Of a DNA stretch of 64,000 nucleotides, positions 10,857 through 22,160 are shown one piece after another. The notes below the pieces were generated by a model, which did no database searches, was not told the DNA's origin, and saw nothing but the letters and a program-made list of their open reading frames with translations. The DNA lies in NCBI GenBank assembly GCA_963920665.1, contig OY987269.1, forward strand, positions 19,842,501-19,906,500. Reading direction: 5' to 3'. Origin of the DNA: Straminergon stramineum (Eukaryota > Streptophyta > Bryopsida > Hypnales > Calliergonaceae). Numbering within the stretch: position 1 is the stretch's first letter; the number at the start of each line of letters is the position of its first letter. Both the position numbers and the translations under genes were made by a program.

Positions 10857-13800
10857 TCAGAGGTTTTGCTTGGCCTTCAGTAAGGGCAACCATCTACTGT
10901 CTACCACTCGCCGCTCTGACCCACTGCCCACTGCAAACCACCAAACCCAGCAAAGCATGTCAATCTCAATAAAAATTCAGAAGAAATTTATCATTCAAAT
11001 AGACAAAGAAAGTGTGAAGCTTACCCTCCCATGTCCGGGGTCCAAGCTTGTCACATTCCTCAGAGCAAATTGCCTGCATATTGGGACATACCACTTTATC
11101 ATATTAGGACCATTGCTGAACCTATAGCTCAAAAACATCTGAAGAATCATAAATCCAATTTTACTACAACAGTGATTTGTCCTATTAGTGCATCTGACAC
11201 AAATTGACCAAAGTCTGACTATTTTCAATTAGTGCAAACTGAAATATTATTGAATTGAACTGGTTTCCACAAGCAAAGTTGTTTTGATCACACGAATTTT
11301 GGGTCCTCGCTAATAGGATAAAGGAGAGAAGTTCATGAGTGCTTCTCAATATTGAAGAGTAACTGCCCATGTGGAATTGAATTATATTGTCTCGTCACCT
11401 TGGGTGTGTAACTAAGTCTGATGGTGTCTCGCACCATTCCCGTCAGGTCAGCAACTTCCTCCCCGAGTGGAAAATACACAACCTGAAAGAACAAAAAGCT
11501 AAATTCAATCCTCATGAGCAACTCCTCCATGTATCAAATGTGTTAAATTCTGTGTTTGGAATCCGCAACTTACAGTTGGATCACCATTCTCTTCACTTTT
11601 CCCTTGCGGATGCATAAACATGTCTTGTGTCGGCGTCAACCATGCTTGAAATGAACCATTCAACTGCATAAAAAAAATGGCCATCAACCTAAGAGAAAAT
11701 CACGAGGCAACTGAATTTCTAAATCCCATGGGTAAAAATGCTCTTACTTCAACAGCAAGGAACCAGAAGCTGTAAAGTCTAAACTCCAAACTCAGTATTA
11801 TACATACACTTAGATCTCCTTAATATCACCTTTTCTAATATCACATCCTCTATTCTCTCATCCTGCCGAACCCTGGGAACAGACATGCCCAGCTCAATAC
11901 TCACAACCACACTCTGTATGGTCCAAGAAGTTGGATACAAATGTGACAAGAAAGAATTCAACAAGCATATCACTAAGGAGTTGTAAGATTATTTAATCTA
12001 AAATGGTTAATGTTCCCATTCATTACGTGCAAAGAGCATACACCTGGTGTGAGGACTTACCGGAGAGGAATATTTTTTAAAACAACGGTTGCATTGTCGT
12101 CTCACTGTTGAGCGCACTTGTGCTTGAACGAAAAATCCCCACCCACTCTGTCCTCCCCCCAATCACACCAATTGCCGTGCGTGAATACTCAGAAGACTGT
12201 TCTCCATCTGGTTATTGAGAAGGACCCAAATGCATGAAACACAACCACCAGAACCCTCAATATTAACCACTTCAGCTTCAAACCTACTTCAAAGGATAGC
12301 AAGTATTGTTGCAGGGTGACAGATAAATCCTAAGACATGTTTTTTTGGCCCTAAAGGATTTCTCTACATTCAGGGTATTGTATTTTTGTACTTATGCATG
12401 ATAGGTGACTAACACGATGAGTACCAATGTAATATAAATGTGTAAGCAAATGATTATCTTTTTTCAACACATAATATCTACATTTTTTTATTTCTTCTTA
12501 CAATGTATCTGACTTCTAGGCCTAGCAGACACAAGGAAAATACGAATAAGATCATACACCCAGAAAAGGCTCTACGGCTTTTATGGGTTAACTCGAAGGA
12601 CCAAGAAGCTGAAACCAGGAGTCATATATATTTCAGCAGTTTTGAAAAGTTCATATGGGACTGTCTGTTGTCCAATTTTATTTTCGGACCAACACATGAA
12701 ATGTTCAGCACTGGCATAATATTAGCTCCATCCGAATTGTTGATATTCCACAACATGATCAATCAAATTGGACATTTTCAAAAACCAAGAATCCTAGGTC
12801 ATGTAGGGGTTCTATAGAGTAGTAACATAAAGAGTACATTGATTTGCTTCACACCGATTACCGCAGAAGAGAGCGTGAGGAACTAACATTCCAAAGCCCT
12901 ACTCTTTTAAATTAGTGCACGCTGAAATATCAATGAATTATACTCCTGTCTACAAAAAGAAAATATTGCAGTGACACTAATTTTGCGCCCTTCACCAACA
13001 TGATAAATCAGCATAGTTGAATGCAAACGGCTTTACTTACCTTCTGCACGGCCAGCTCCACATGCACAATGTCTTTCGGAATTTTCCCCGGTCCCTGGAA
13101 ACTAGAATCTGTGGAAATTTCTTCAAGCTCCAGGTCTTTCAACGTCGTGGCTTGCTCTGTGTTCCATGCATCGCTCCACTTACTATCACTCCTGTTGACT
13201 GTAATTAAAACAGGAAGCCCAGTCTTCTTATTCTTCTTCTTAATCACCTTCGGCACTTTCCTTGGCTTTCCATCAAGATGTGCAAAATCCTTGAGTGGCT
13301 GCAAACACAGATTGCAAAACAAGAACAAAAAATTTTCATTAGCAGGTTGTTAACCCCCAGTGTTAATAAGCCCAGATTAGGTCTCAAATCTTTTTAGCAG
13401 GTTTGAGTGAGTTAAATAGGGACTTTCTTATACCCAATTTTTATTACTGCTTTGAGCAACACTCGAATACTTATTATAATACCACGGATCCTTGGTCTAA
13501 TACTGGTTAACAGAATTCAAGATACGACAAGAAAGAAAATCGTAAAGAAATTCACAAGAAGATTGGTTTTCAATCTATTATAGCAGGTTTGAGAACATCA
13601 ATTAGCGACGTACTTTCTTGTATGCAATTTCATTAATGATTTGAACAATACTCGAACTACACATTTAATACCATGAATCCTTGATCTGTCACGGGTTCAG
13701 CAGAATTCAAGATCCTACATTAAAAAAATTCACAAGAAGATGATTGGTAAGAAGTCTTCGAACCTCTGGAGGATGCTTCCCAACTGTGCATACGATTTGT

Positions 13801-14084
13801 TCAAAATTGGGACGCCAGGTCCGGCTCATGGGTCGCCTCTCCCAAAAACTTCCGTACACTCCCCCTGCAAACAGAAAATCTCAGGTGCTCAACAAATCAA
13901 TCATCGTTTTTACAAACCATTGTCTTCAGCGCAACCCCAGTTCAAGCAATCGTCAACGGCGAGTTGTTCGAAATCAATGTAACATGCAACAAGAGGATTT
14001 TTTTGTGCTTTCTGTGGAGGTGAATTGAAGAGGCTTACATGGTTTGGTAGGCAGAAGTTGTACATGAAGCAGGGTGGTCGCCAT
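10857..14084 (-). CDS. DUF177/YCED-family chloroplast protein, probable frameshift in exon 1
   Basis: Exons in transcription order: 14084-13918, 13864-13764, 13298-13041, 11663-11574, 11482-11399, 11073-11025 and 10930-10857 (stop TGA 10859-10857). Phases join from exon 2 to the end. Exon 1 starts MATTLLHVQLLPTKP, a plausible chloroplast transit peptide, but to reach the frame required by exon 2 it must lose one base; a run of seven A (plus-strand T 13998-14004) is the likely place. The C-terminal third (PLGEEVADLTGMVRDTIRLS, then AICSEECDKLGPRTWE, then VDSRWLPLLKAKQNL) has the layout of YceD/DUF177 proteins, which in plants support accumulation of plastid large-subunit rRNA. Only one cysteine pair (CSEEC) is present; the usual second CxC is missing, as may occur in divergent plant paralogues. 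About 273 residues if the frame is continuous. The first donor (GTTTGT) is weak. It is either a gene with a sequence error or a recent pseudogene. Confidence 0.7.
13391..13750 (-). repeat. Tandem duplication (2 x about 180 bp) in DUF177 intron
   Basis: TAGCAGGTTTGAG occurs at 13395 and 13581, and 'aaattcacaagaaga' at about 13549 and 13727, with similar sequence in between ('ctcgaa', 'aataccac/atgaatccttg', 'cagaattcaagat'). The two diverged units fill most of the intron between 13299 and 13763. Confidence 0.75.
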
Positions 14085-14330
14085 AGCCAGGACTTCGCTG
14101 CAAATCCTGGCTTTAAAAACCGCTAGCTTCAGACATTGCAGAAATGGCCACCCTCAAAGGGATTCATTCATTCATTCCGTGAATCGAATGAACGAAATTT
14201 CACTTGACTAAAACTGAGCTCAATTGGGTCGCAGAGGTAAGTCAACCCTGTTTTAGAAGGAGCTGGGTTTCTTTCCAAGGGCACTAGTTCCATCCTCTCC
14301 TTATCAAAATCTCCCGGTTCATTTCCTCAA

Positions 14331-14579
14331 CACAAAATAGTGAAATTAGGTTGCCTTAACAGTTAGATTGCCTTACATGAAGAAAGTTACTTTACCAACC
14401 ATCAAATTCAACAAATATTTCTAAAAATATTTTCATTTATAAACAAGGAGGTTCATGGGTCCCAATTACAACAATAGCTAATTCAAAAGTAGTGCATTCT
14501 TGTCCAATAACTAAAAACATTTATATAGTGCCAAATGTCAAGAAATTAGTGTGGGGCAACCTAATTTCACTATTTAGTG
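14331..14579. mobile_element. 249-bp inverted-repeat MITE, copy 1
   Basis: The ends are CACAAAATAGTGAAATTAGG and, read from the right, CACTAAATAGTGAAATTAGG. It matches the 249-bp element at 58632-58880 along its whole length. CACTA-like termini suggest the CACTA group, but I could not find a clean 3-bp target duplication. It lies about 250 bp upstream of the DUF177 start codon. Confidence 0.75.
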
Positions 14580-16059
14580 TAGTATCAAATTTTTATAAGC
14601 CACTTTCCTTCAAATTTAGATTTGCAAAGGCTACAATCCTCCTCTTTCAAAGACATGCCGCTTTTGAAACTACACTCCAAATTTTAGTACATACTTGAGA
14701 GGATTTGAACCTAGCATAGCCCTTTACCAATGAAAGGCCAAGGATCCATCCAACTCAACCAAGAGTGAGTTGAGAGTGGTTTAGAAAAAGTTACAAAACA
14801 TCAATAGAATTTAGAATTTGAGATTTTTGCCTTATTTAGGAATATCTTCAATTGCCCTTGTGGCAAGGTACATCTTTGGATTTGTAAACAAATACCGAAA
14901 ACTTTGTGCCATTCTTCCACAATAGAATGGTATATTGGCATCCACAAGTTTAGAATCAAATTCTTTCTCAAGTCCTTCCATAGAGATTTGCATAATACTT
15001 TCCAAATTCAAAGTTGCTATGTGATTTTGGTTCTAAATCTTTATCAAATTTTGAATAGAAAACACATGTTCACAAGTAGTAGTGCCCATATATTGGCACT
15101 TCATTATGTTTGCAAAGATAAGTAGGTTAGGATACTTCAATTTCAACAATGGGTTCTAGCTAATGGAAGCCCACAAGTCTCTAAATGTCCTCTCAATTCA
15201 CCTAGTGGTCCATTGCAACTTTAAACCAAAGAATTCTTGTTTACAAGCTATAGAATCTATTAACAAACGTGAGAGTTTTCTTCCTACACATCATTTTCCT
15301 CTATATATTGCTACAAAGAATATCTAATTATACAACACCCTAAGAACTCAATCCAATTTGCTTTTGAGGCATGAGAATCAACCTTCTAAAATTCATTTCA
15401 CACTTTTATCTCTATTTACCCCCAAGCTAAACAAGTGGTCAAAAGTTTTGCAATATTAATAGTTATTGTATTATAGTAGATAGTTTGCAATATATAATTT
15501 TGGTATTTAGTATAGTGAGTGGTTTTTTTTCTTCATAAAAAAAGGCTAACATAATGCATGGTAGTTCAAAAAGAATTGCTATATTTATACAATTTTGATA
15601 AATTTCTGATAACATCATATGCTAGAGAATGAAAAAATATGCTATAACATTTTCAAATTTTCATTATGATGCTCAAAATTGAACAAAACTTCAAAATTTG
15701 ACATAATGATTGACAAATGCCTTATGTATCATGCTCAAGCCTTGAAGGGCTTTATTGTTGAATGACACTCTCAAACCCCTACCTTCTCAACCAATTCATT
15801 TGAACAAAACTCATTCATCCTTACTAGTAACATTAGCAAACATAAATAGAACGGGGTTAGTTACTAATTGAAGCCTAACGGCATTGTATAGTACATTAAG
15901 TTACTCAAGGTTGTGGTATTAGTAACCTACTATAACTATAGCTATGAGCAAGGCTCAAGCCTTTTGCTCTCTCCTCTATGTAACATATATATTCATTTTA
16001 ATATTATGACAAAATATCAAGCTTAATTCAATCAACTCAGAGTTGATCATACTTCTTCA
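14580..16059. other. AT-rich spacer, probably containing the Copia 5' LTR
   Basis: I see no gene. The last part should be the 5' LTR of the Copia element, since the primer binding site begins at 16060 directly after a CA terminus, but the LTR start cannot be placed because no second LTR was found for comparison. Confidence 0.35.
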
Positions 16060-19000
16060 TGGTATCAAAGCATAGTCGAGAGTGAGACCTAGTATAAAAC
16101 TTTTTGAGAGAGGCTAAATTATAGGAATTCAATAGAATTCTACTCCTCAATACAAGAGACATGAGAAATGGTTGAGAATTCGAACATAGCATTTAGGGAG
16201 GGAGACAAATTGAAAGGCACCTCAAACTACTATGTATGGGCTCTAAAGATGAGGTTTGTATTGAGAGGTGAGGGACAATGGGCAATTACAGAGAACAAAC
16301 AAGCTCACACCACATTCCCTATGATTGAAGATGGAGAGGCGCTGACAAAAGTGCAACTAAATAAGAAAAAGGTCTTAGCATGTTGATTACTATTGTAGTC
16401 AATATTTGACTATTTCATTGATCTTATCACAAAACACTCAGACTTTACAATAGTGTGAAAGGTACTCAAAATCAGTTTTACTCAAGTGACCAATTGTAAA
16501 TGTTGACTCTCATGGGACAACTTTAGTCACTTCAAATGAACAAAAGGGGTTTGATCAAGGACTATGCAAAGAAAGCATAGGAGCTCAAGAATTGACTAAG
16601 TAGTATGGAAGAAAAAATTGTTGACTACAATATCAATGAAATGGTAATGAATAGGCTCCCTTTCTCATACAAGAGTACTATTCAACCTCTTACACACTTA
16701 AATCTTGAGATGACATTCGAAAGACTCATCGCATGCCTAATCTCTGAGTTGTACCAACAACAGCTTTGCAACCAACAACTAGGCGATGAAGAAACACTAG
16801 TGGCAAGCTTCCAAAGGCAGACAAACATGCAAACACTAGGATGCAAGGGAGGAGGGCAATGGTTGCAAATCATTAGAGGTCGCAATTTTCCAAGTAGAAG
16901 ATTTTATAGCCTAGCAAGACCACCTCTGGTATGCTTTAACTATCACTAACCGGGATACTTAGCTAGGGATTGTAGGATGCCACACAATCCCTATACATTT
17001 CATAATCAAGACTCATCCAACAATTGAAAATATGCAAACGGAGTTGAGTTCTTTGATTTACAAGTAGTTCAAAATAGCTATAACCCGTACTACTACTGGA
17101 CCAATGGTCCCTAATATCTAGATAGCAGGACCTTTGGCCACATTGTTGTTGATCACCAAAACTAGACCATCCTTCTAGTTCCTCTAGGGTGCAAAATCAA
17201 TGAGATTAAAACCGGAGGAGGAGAATCACATCTAATGAAACGGTCCAACTCAGCCACTATACTAACTATGATTTGAGAAATAAAGCTAAAAGATGTTAAA
17301 TACATACCTAGTATGAAGAAGAATTTGATTTTTATAAGAGCAATTGTCGACTCTAGCTATGAGATATTATTTTCTAGTCATTAATGTTAAATTGAATCAT
17401 AAATAATCAAGGACATCTAGTCACATCTAGGGAAAGAGATCCCACAAATGGCCTCTATTCATTTGGAAACAAATTGAATGATGGCACTATCAACCGAATG
17501 TAACAATCAAGTAACCCTATGGCACCACCGTTTGAAACACTTGAGTTTTGCTAAAATAAACTTTTTTCAAAAACAGAGAATGTGATTGGATGGCTAAATA
17601 TTGATTCGGAGAAGAGAATGTGCCCCTACTACTTGGTAGGACACCAACATAGAGAATGATTTCCAAAAAAGTTAGAAACTCGACTACTTGAGCAAATAAA
17701 CTAGGTCAACAAATTCACTTAGATTTCATGGATTTTATGCAACAAGTCTCTTTAGGAGGTTCTTGCTATGTATTGGTACTTATAGACAATTTCTCACATA
17801 AAAGTTGGATGTACTTCATGAAGTGTAGAAGTGAAACAATATCAAAATTTGGCACCTTTAAGGAAAGAATCGAAAACAAAACATGTAACAAGATCCAAGT
17901 ACTCCAATTAGACTAAGGAGGAAATTATACGTTGGAAGAATTTACGAAGTTCTACGCAAAGCAAGGCATACGTTGAGAATTCACCCAAGCCAACACATTA
18001 TAGCAAAACGGGATCTCCGAAAGAAGGAATAAGACCATCACGGAGAAGGCAAGAAGCATGTCTCATGATTACTAACTACCAACTCATCTCTAGTCAAAAG
18101 TGGTTTCATATGTCATGTACTCGATCAATCGAAGCCCTATTAGAATAAATTCTAGACAAACACAAGAAGCCAAATACTTAGGTAGGAATTCTGATGTCTC
18201 AAATCTTAAAAATTTTGACTACATTGCCTATGTTCGTGTACCAAAAGAGAGTCGCGAGGACTTAGATAGCAAAATCTAAAAGTGCTTGTTTTTAGGCTTC
18301 AACAATGAGACCAAAGCTTATTGACTCTACAACCATGTTAGCAACCATGCTAGATAGAAATAATCATAATTAGAGATGTGGTATTTGACAAGGCTAAAAT
18401 AGGCTACCAACACCTAGATCCACTAACACCATTGCATAGCATATTTGGATTCACTGAAAACAGCTTAGAAATGAATAAAATTAGGAAGGACACCGAACTT
18501 CAAGCCTCTGAAATAGAGATCAGTATGGCACAATCAGATGAATCTAACACATACGATCAACTTGAAAATACCGATAACTTAGATCAACTTGAGTCTTGGA
18601 GACCTAAACCCAACAATCTTAATAAGCCATAGAGAGATCAATCATCACAAGCAACCAAAACCACCCCAAAACTTATACGACTTGTTCTAATAGATCGCAG
18701 AGTTGGTTCAGTAGAACAATGCTACTTAAGTTCCAATAGAATGCCATCAATCAAGTTGCAAGACTTCTAGATTATACTTTCAGAATTAATAGAAGAAGCA
18801 TTAGATTTTCTGATTACATCTAAAAGAAAAGAATAGCATGCAATAATTCAAAGTGAAGTCAACTCTTTACTAAAGAACAAAACCTAGGAGGTTATAGATT
18901 GTCCCAACAACAACAAACCTATAATAGCAAAATGGCTATTCAAATCAAGAAGAATTCAAAAGGAGGAATCAATAAATTCAAAGCTGGAGTTGTAGCCGAG

Positions 19001-19295
19001 GGATTTCAACAAAGGAAGGGTGTTGATTACTATGATATATTCGAAGCAATCATGAGATGGTCCACAATTCACGTCATATTGGCATTGGATGCAAAACATA
19101 ATTGATTCATGTACCGAATGAATGTAATAATTGCCTTCTTGAATGGAACCATAGACGAAAAAATTCTCATCGAAATACCAGATGGATTTCCAACAATAGG
19201 AGACAACACAAAGATATATAGGATCAACAGGGCCCTCTACAGCTTGAAACAATCGCCCAAGGCATGGTATGATCTTCCATTTCTCAATTGCTGGT
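16060..19295 (+). mobile_element. Degenerate Ty1/Copia retrotransposon
   Basis: TGGTATCAAAGCA (16060-16072) is a primer binding site for initiator tRNA-Met. A gag start at 16168 reads MVENSNIAFREGDKLKGT, like plant Copia gag. An integrase region lies at about 17700-18100 (DFMQQVSLGGSCYVLVLIDN, and the segment with NGISERRN). Reverse transcriptase lies at about 18900-19290 (VVAEGFQQRKGVDYYDIFEA, IIAFLNGTIDEKILIEIPDG and ALYSLKQSPKAWYD). Many stops and frameshifts interrupt all domains, so it is dead. RNase H and the 3' LTR are missing; the match stops abruptly near 19280, next to LINE sequence. Confidence 0.85.
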
Positions 19296-19324
19296 GATTG
19301 GATTGATGGTCACTGATCAATAGG

Positions 19325-22160
19325 AAAAGGCATTTGTGGTAACTGATTTTTACCAGAATCTTTATTCGGAAGGCGCGGAGATGGAAGAAGTGCTCACTGC
19401 ATGCAACCAGATTTTAAGTAGTCTACCGTTGGTAGTATCGCAGGAACAAAATATGATATTTTCGGTGGAAATTTCCATGAAGGAGCTGCATGAAGCTATA
19501 AAAGATCTGTCTTCTGGCAATACCCCCGGAGTGAATGGAATACCCACAAATTTTTTAAAATTATATGAGAATGTGATTTAAGAAGATTTATTGGCCGCTG
19601 TCAGAGAGATACTGCGTAAAGGGGAGCTTTCCAATGGTTACAATTTTGGAATAATAGCGTTAATTCTTAAAGGGGGCAATATTCTAATTAAGAATTTCCG
19701 ACCTATCATGTTGCTTTCTTCATTTTACAAGCTTGTAGCAAAAATTTTGGCTCGAAGGCTGCAACGAATTCTACCTGAAATTATCAAACCTAATTAAACT
19801 AGCTTTGTTTCCGAAAGGTGCATCATTGACAACATCTTTTTGGCCCAGAAATCCATGTATTATGCGAAAGAATCAGGCTAAGATTTGATACTTCTTTTAT
19901 TGGACTTTGAGAAGGCTTATGATCGTATTTCTTGGAATTTTATGAGGGCCATATTGGAGAAACAGGGATTTCACTCAGATTTTATTTGAGGAGTCATATC
20001 CTTATACAAAAATGTTTCTTTATCCGTTATAGTGAATGAAGAGGTAGGGCCACAATTTGACTTATCTCAATGGGTTTAAAAAGGGTGTCCCTTAGCACCC
20101 TTTCTTTTGTGGTTGTTTTAGACTCATTGGAATATATGCTTCAAGATCTCAGATATGGTATCAAAGGTTTTATACTTCTAGATGGTTCACAAGTGAAATA
20201 TGCTTCCTATGCCGATGATACCTCATTATATTTATTGAGTACTATAGAAAACTTGGATAAGGCTTATAAGGTCTTATGTATTTTCTGTTTAGGATTCAGG
20301 TCCAAGGTGAATTGGGATAAGATATATGATATTGGGGCTTCAAAGAAAAAGAAAGATATCGTTTGGGGTGAGGACTTAGGAATCATTTGGATTCTAGAAG
20401 GTGTTGGGGTAAGATATTATGGTCTATTGATTGACTTTCATTTGCCTCATGACGCTAATACGAAACCTTTGCTTACTTCTATAAAGAAAAAATTAAGATT
20501 GTAGGCCACAAAATAGGTTTCTATGGTAGGAAGGGTGATTATCATAAATTAGGTTTTGTTAGCAACATTTTGATATACGGCAACCTGCTATAGTATTTCT
20601 ATGAAAAACTGTGACATTATAAAAGGATTGGTGACCCAATTTTTATGGACCGAGAAAGATGAGGGCAGGTGTGCTTCACGAGTTAAGTGGACATCATGTA
20701 TACAACCGATTATAGAAGAGGGGATTAATTTAATCGATCATTTCCTCCAAACGTAGGCTCTTTTAACAAAATTAGTAGTGCGCGGGCTAACAACACGAGA
20801 GGAGCCTTGGAAGAAACTTTTATTGTTTAAAATTTCAATAGGACGACCATTAGGTGATGCAAAATGGAATCCTTCTTCCAATTGGCTATTTTTCAGTAAA
20901 GGATTAAAAAAGGATAATCATTCTCTTTTACTTACTGCTTGTATCAAGGCATTTATTTCAGTAAGGAAAATTTAGTTTATAAAGTGCCAAAAACAACTAA
21001 CAATATTCTTCGGCAGCCTTTATTTGGAAATCCAAAGATCTTTGAGGAGGCCAATATCCCGTTGGGAATGGGCATTAATGTAGGGCTACATCTTTGGGCC
21101 AGGGCCAGAATTTGTCAGATTCAAGATATTTGGAACCAACAGACCAATGATTGGATACAAATGGAGTCTATTCAAAGGCAGCTTCCACGAAGAGGAGCAG
21201 TTACAAAAAATAGAAGGTATAGACGAATAAAGATTATCTCTCATATTCCGTGAGACCCTCAGGCCTTACATGAAAGAGAAAAGGTAGCCTAATTTATTGT
21301 ACCGGGGACTAACTTATTCTATTTTCATAAGATGGGTGATTTTGTCAATGGAAAAGTGTCACAGTTTTACATGAAACCGGAAACTGGGGTGTTAATTTGG
21401 CAAGATGGGGACCACCAACTACTAGTGGATGGCCTTAAACAAACTCGAGTTGTTAGATGGGATATATTATCTAGGAATTTTCTAGATTGCAATCCACAAC
21501 AAGTTCCAGACAGACCAAGTTTGGTATGGGTATATAGGAATGGAATTCTCACACATCTAAAATAGGATCCAGGAGACTGGTTTTGGTCCTGAATTGACAA
21601 ATTTCGGGAATCTCCTTTTTTTGGTTATTCAGCGAGGCGTGGTTATAAGCAAAGTTTAAAATTTAAAGCTGAAAGACCCATTGGTGTACAAGAGCTTATG
21701 AATCAGGGTTTATCTCTAGAAGATATTAAAAAGGTGTTTCAACTATTATGGCATAATAGTCGCCCTAGGAAACAAGCTATGTTCATTAGGCAAACTTTAA
21801 ATCATGATATTATAACAGGGAAGTGGCTCTCCTAACAAATCATGATTGCGCAACTTGAGTCACTTCAACAAGTGATTTTAGAACATTTTAGAATTCATAG
21901 TTATGAAGAGCACAATAAGTTCGTTTATAAGAATTAGGCTTCGGATTTATTAAGATCTTTTCTAGTTTGGCATATTTGGACAAATAAATGTAGCAAACGC
22001 TATGCAACACAAGAGATTAGTGTTAGACGAATACTTATCTCTGGTTGGACTTCCACTCTCTACACTGGTATGGCCATTTGGATGCATTTTTGCTTGGTTG
22101 TTACAAACCCTAAATCACAGACTAGCATAGAAGCTCTTTTTGCTGCGAAATAAACACCGC
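19325..22160 (+). mobile_element. Degenerate L1-like LINE (RT and 3' part)
   Basis: Non-LTR reverse transcriptase motifs occur in order across several frames: LSSGNTPGVNGIPTNFLK (about 19510), NFRPIMLLSSFYKLVAKILA (about 19695), LLLLDFEKAYDRISWNF (about 19890), KGCPLAPFLL (about 20080) and the catalytic YADDTSLYLL (YADD codons 20208-20219). A downstream segment with GLHLWARARICQIQDIW fits the C-terminal region of plant LINEs. Numerous stops and frameshifts make it inactive. No apurinic endonuclease is visible, so the copy is 5'-truncated or joined at the Copia fragment. No poly(A) tail or target duplication could be fixed. Confidence 0.85.

Noticed and set aside
12503..12817. 104-residue plus-strand frame
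   Set aside because: It falls inside an intron of the DUF177 gene on the opposite strand, with no recognisable domain.
14690..14760. Possible tRNA or tRNA-derived SINE on the minus strand (GGTTCAAATCC)
   Set aside because: Box B is good and a loose box A precedes it, but no acceptor stem or anticodon arm can be folded, and no second copy was found here.
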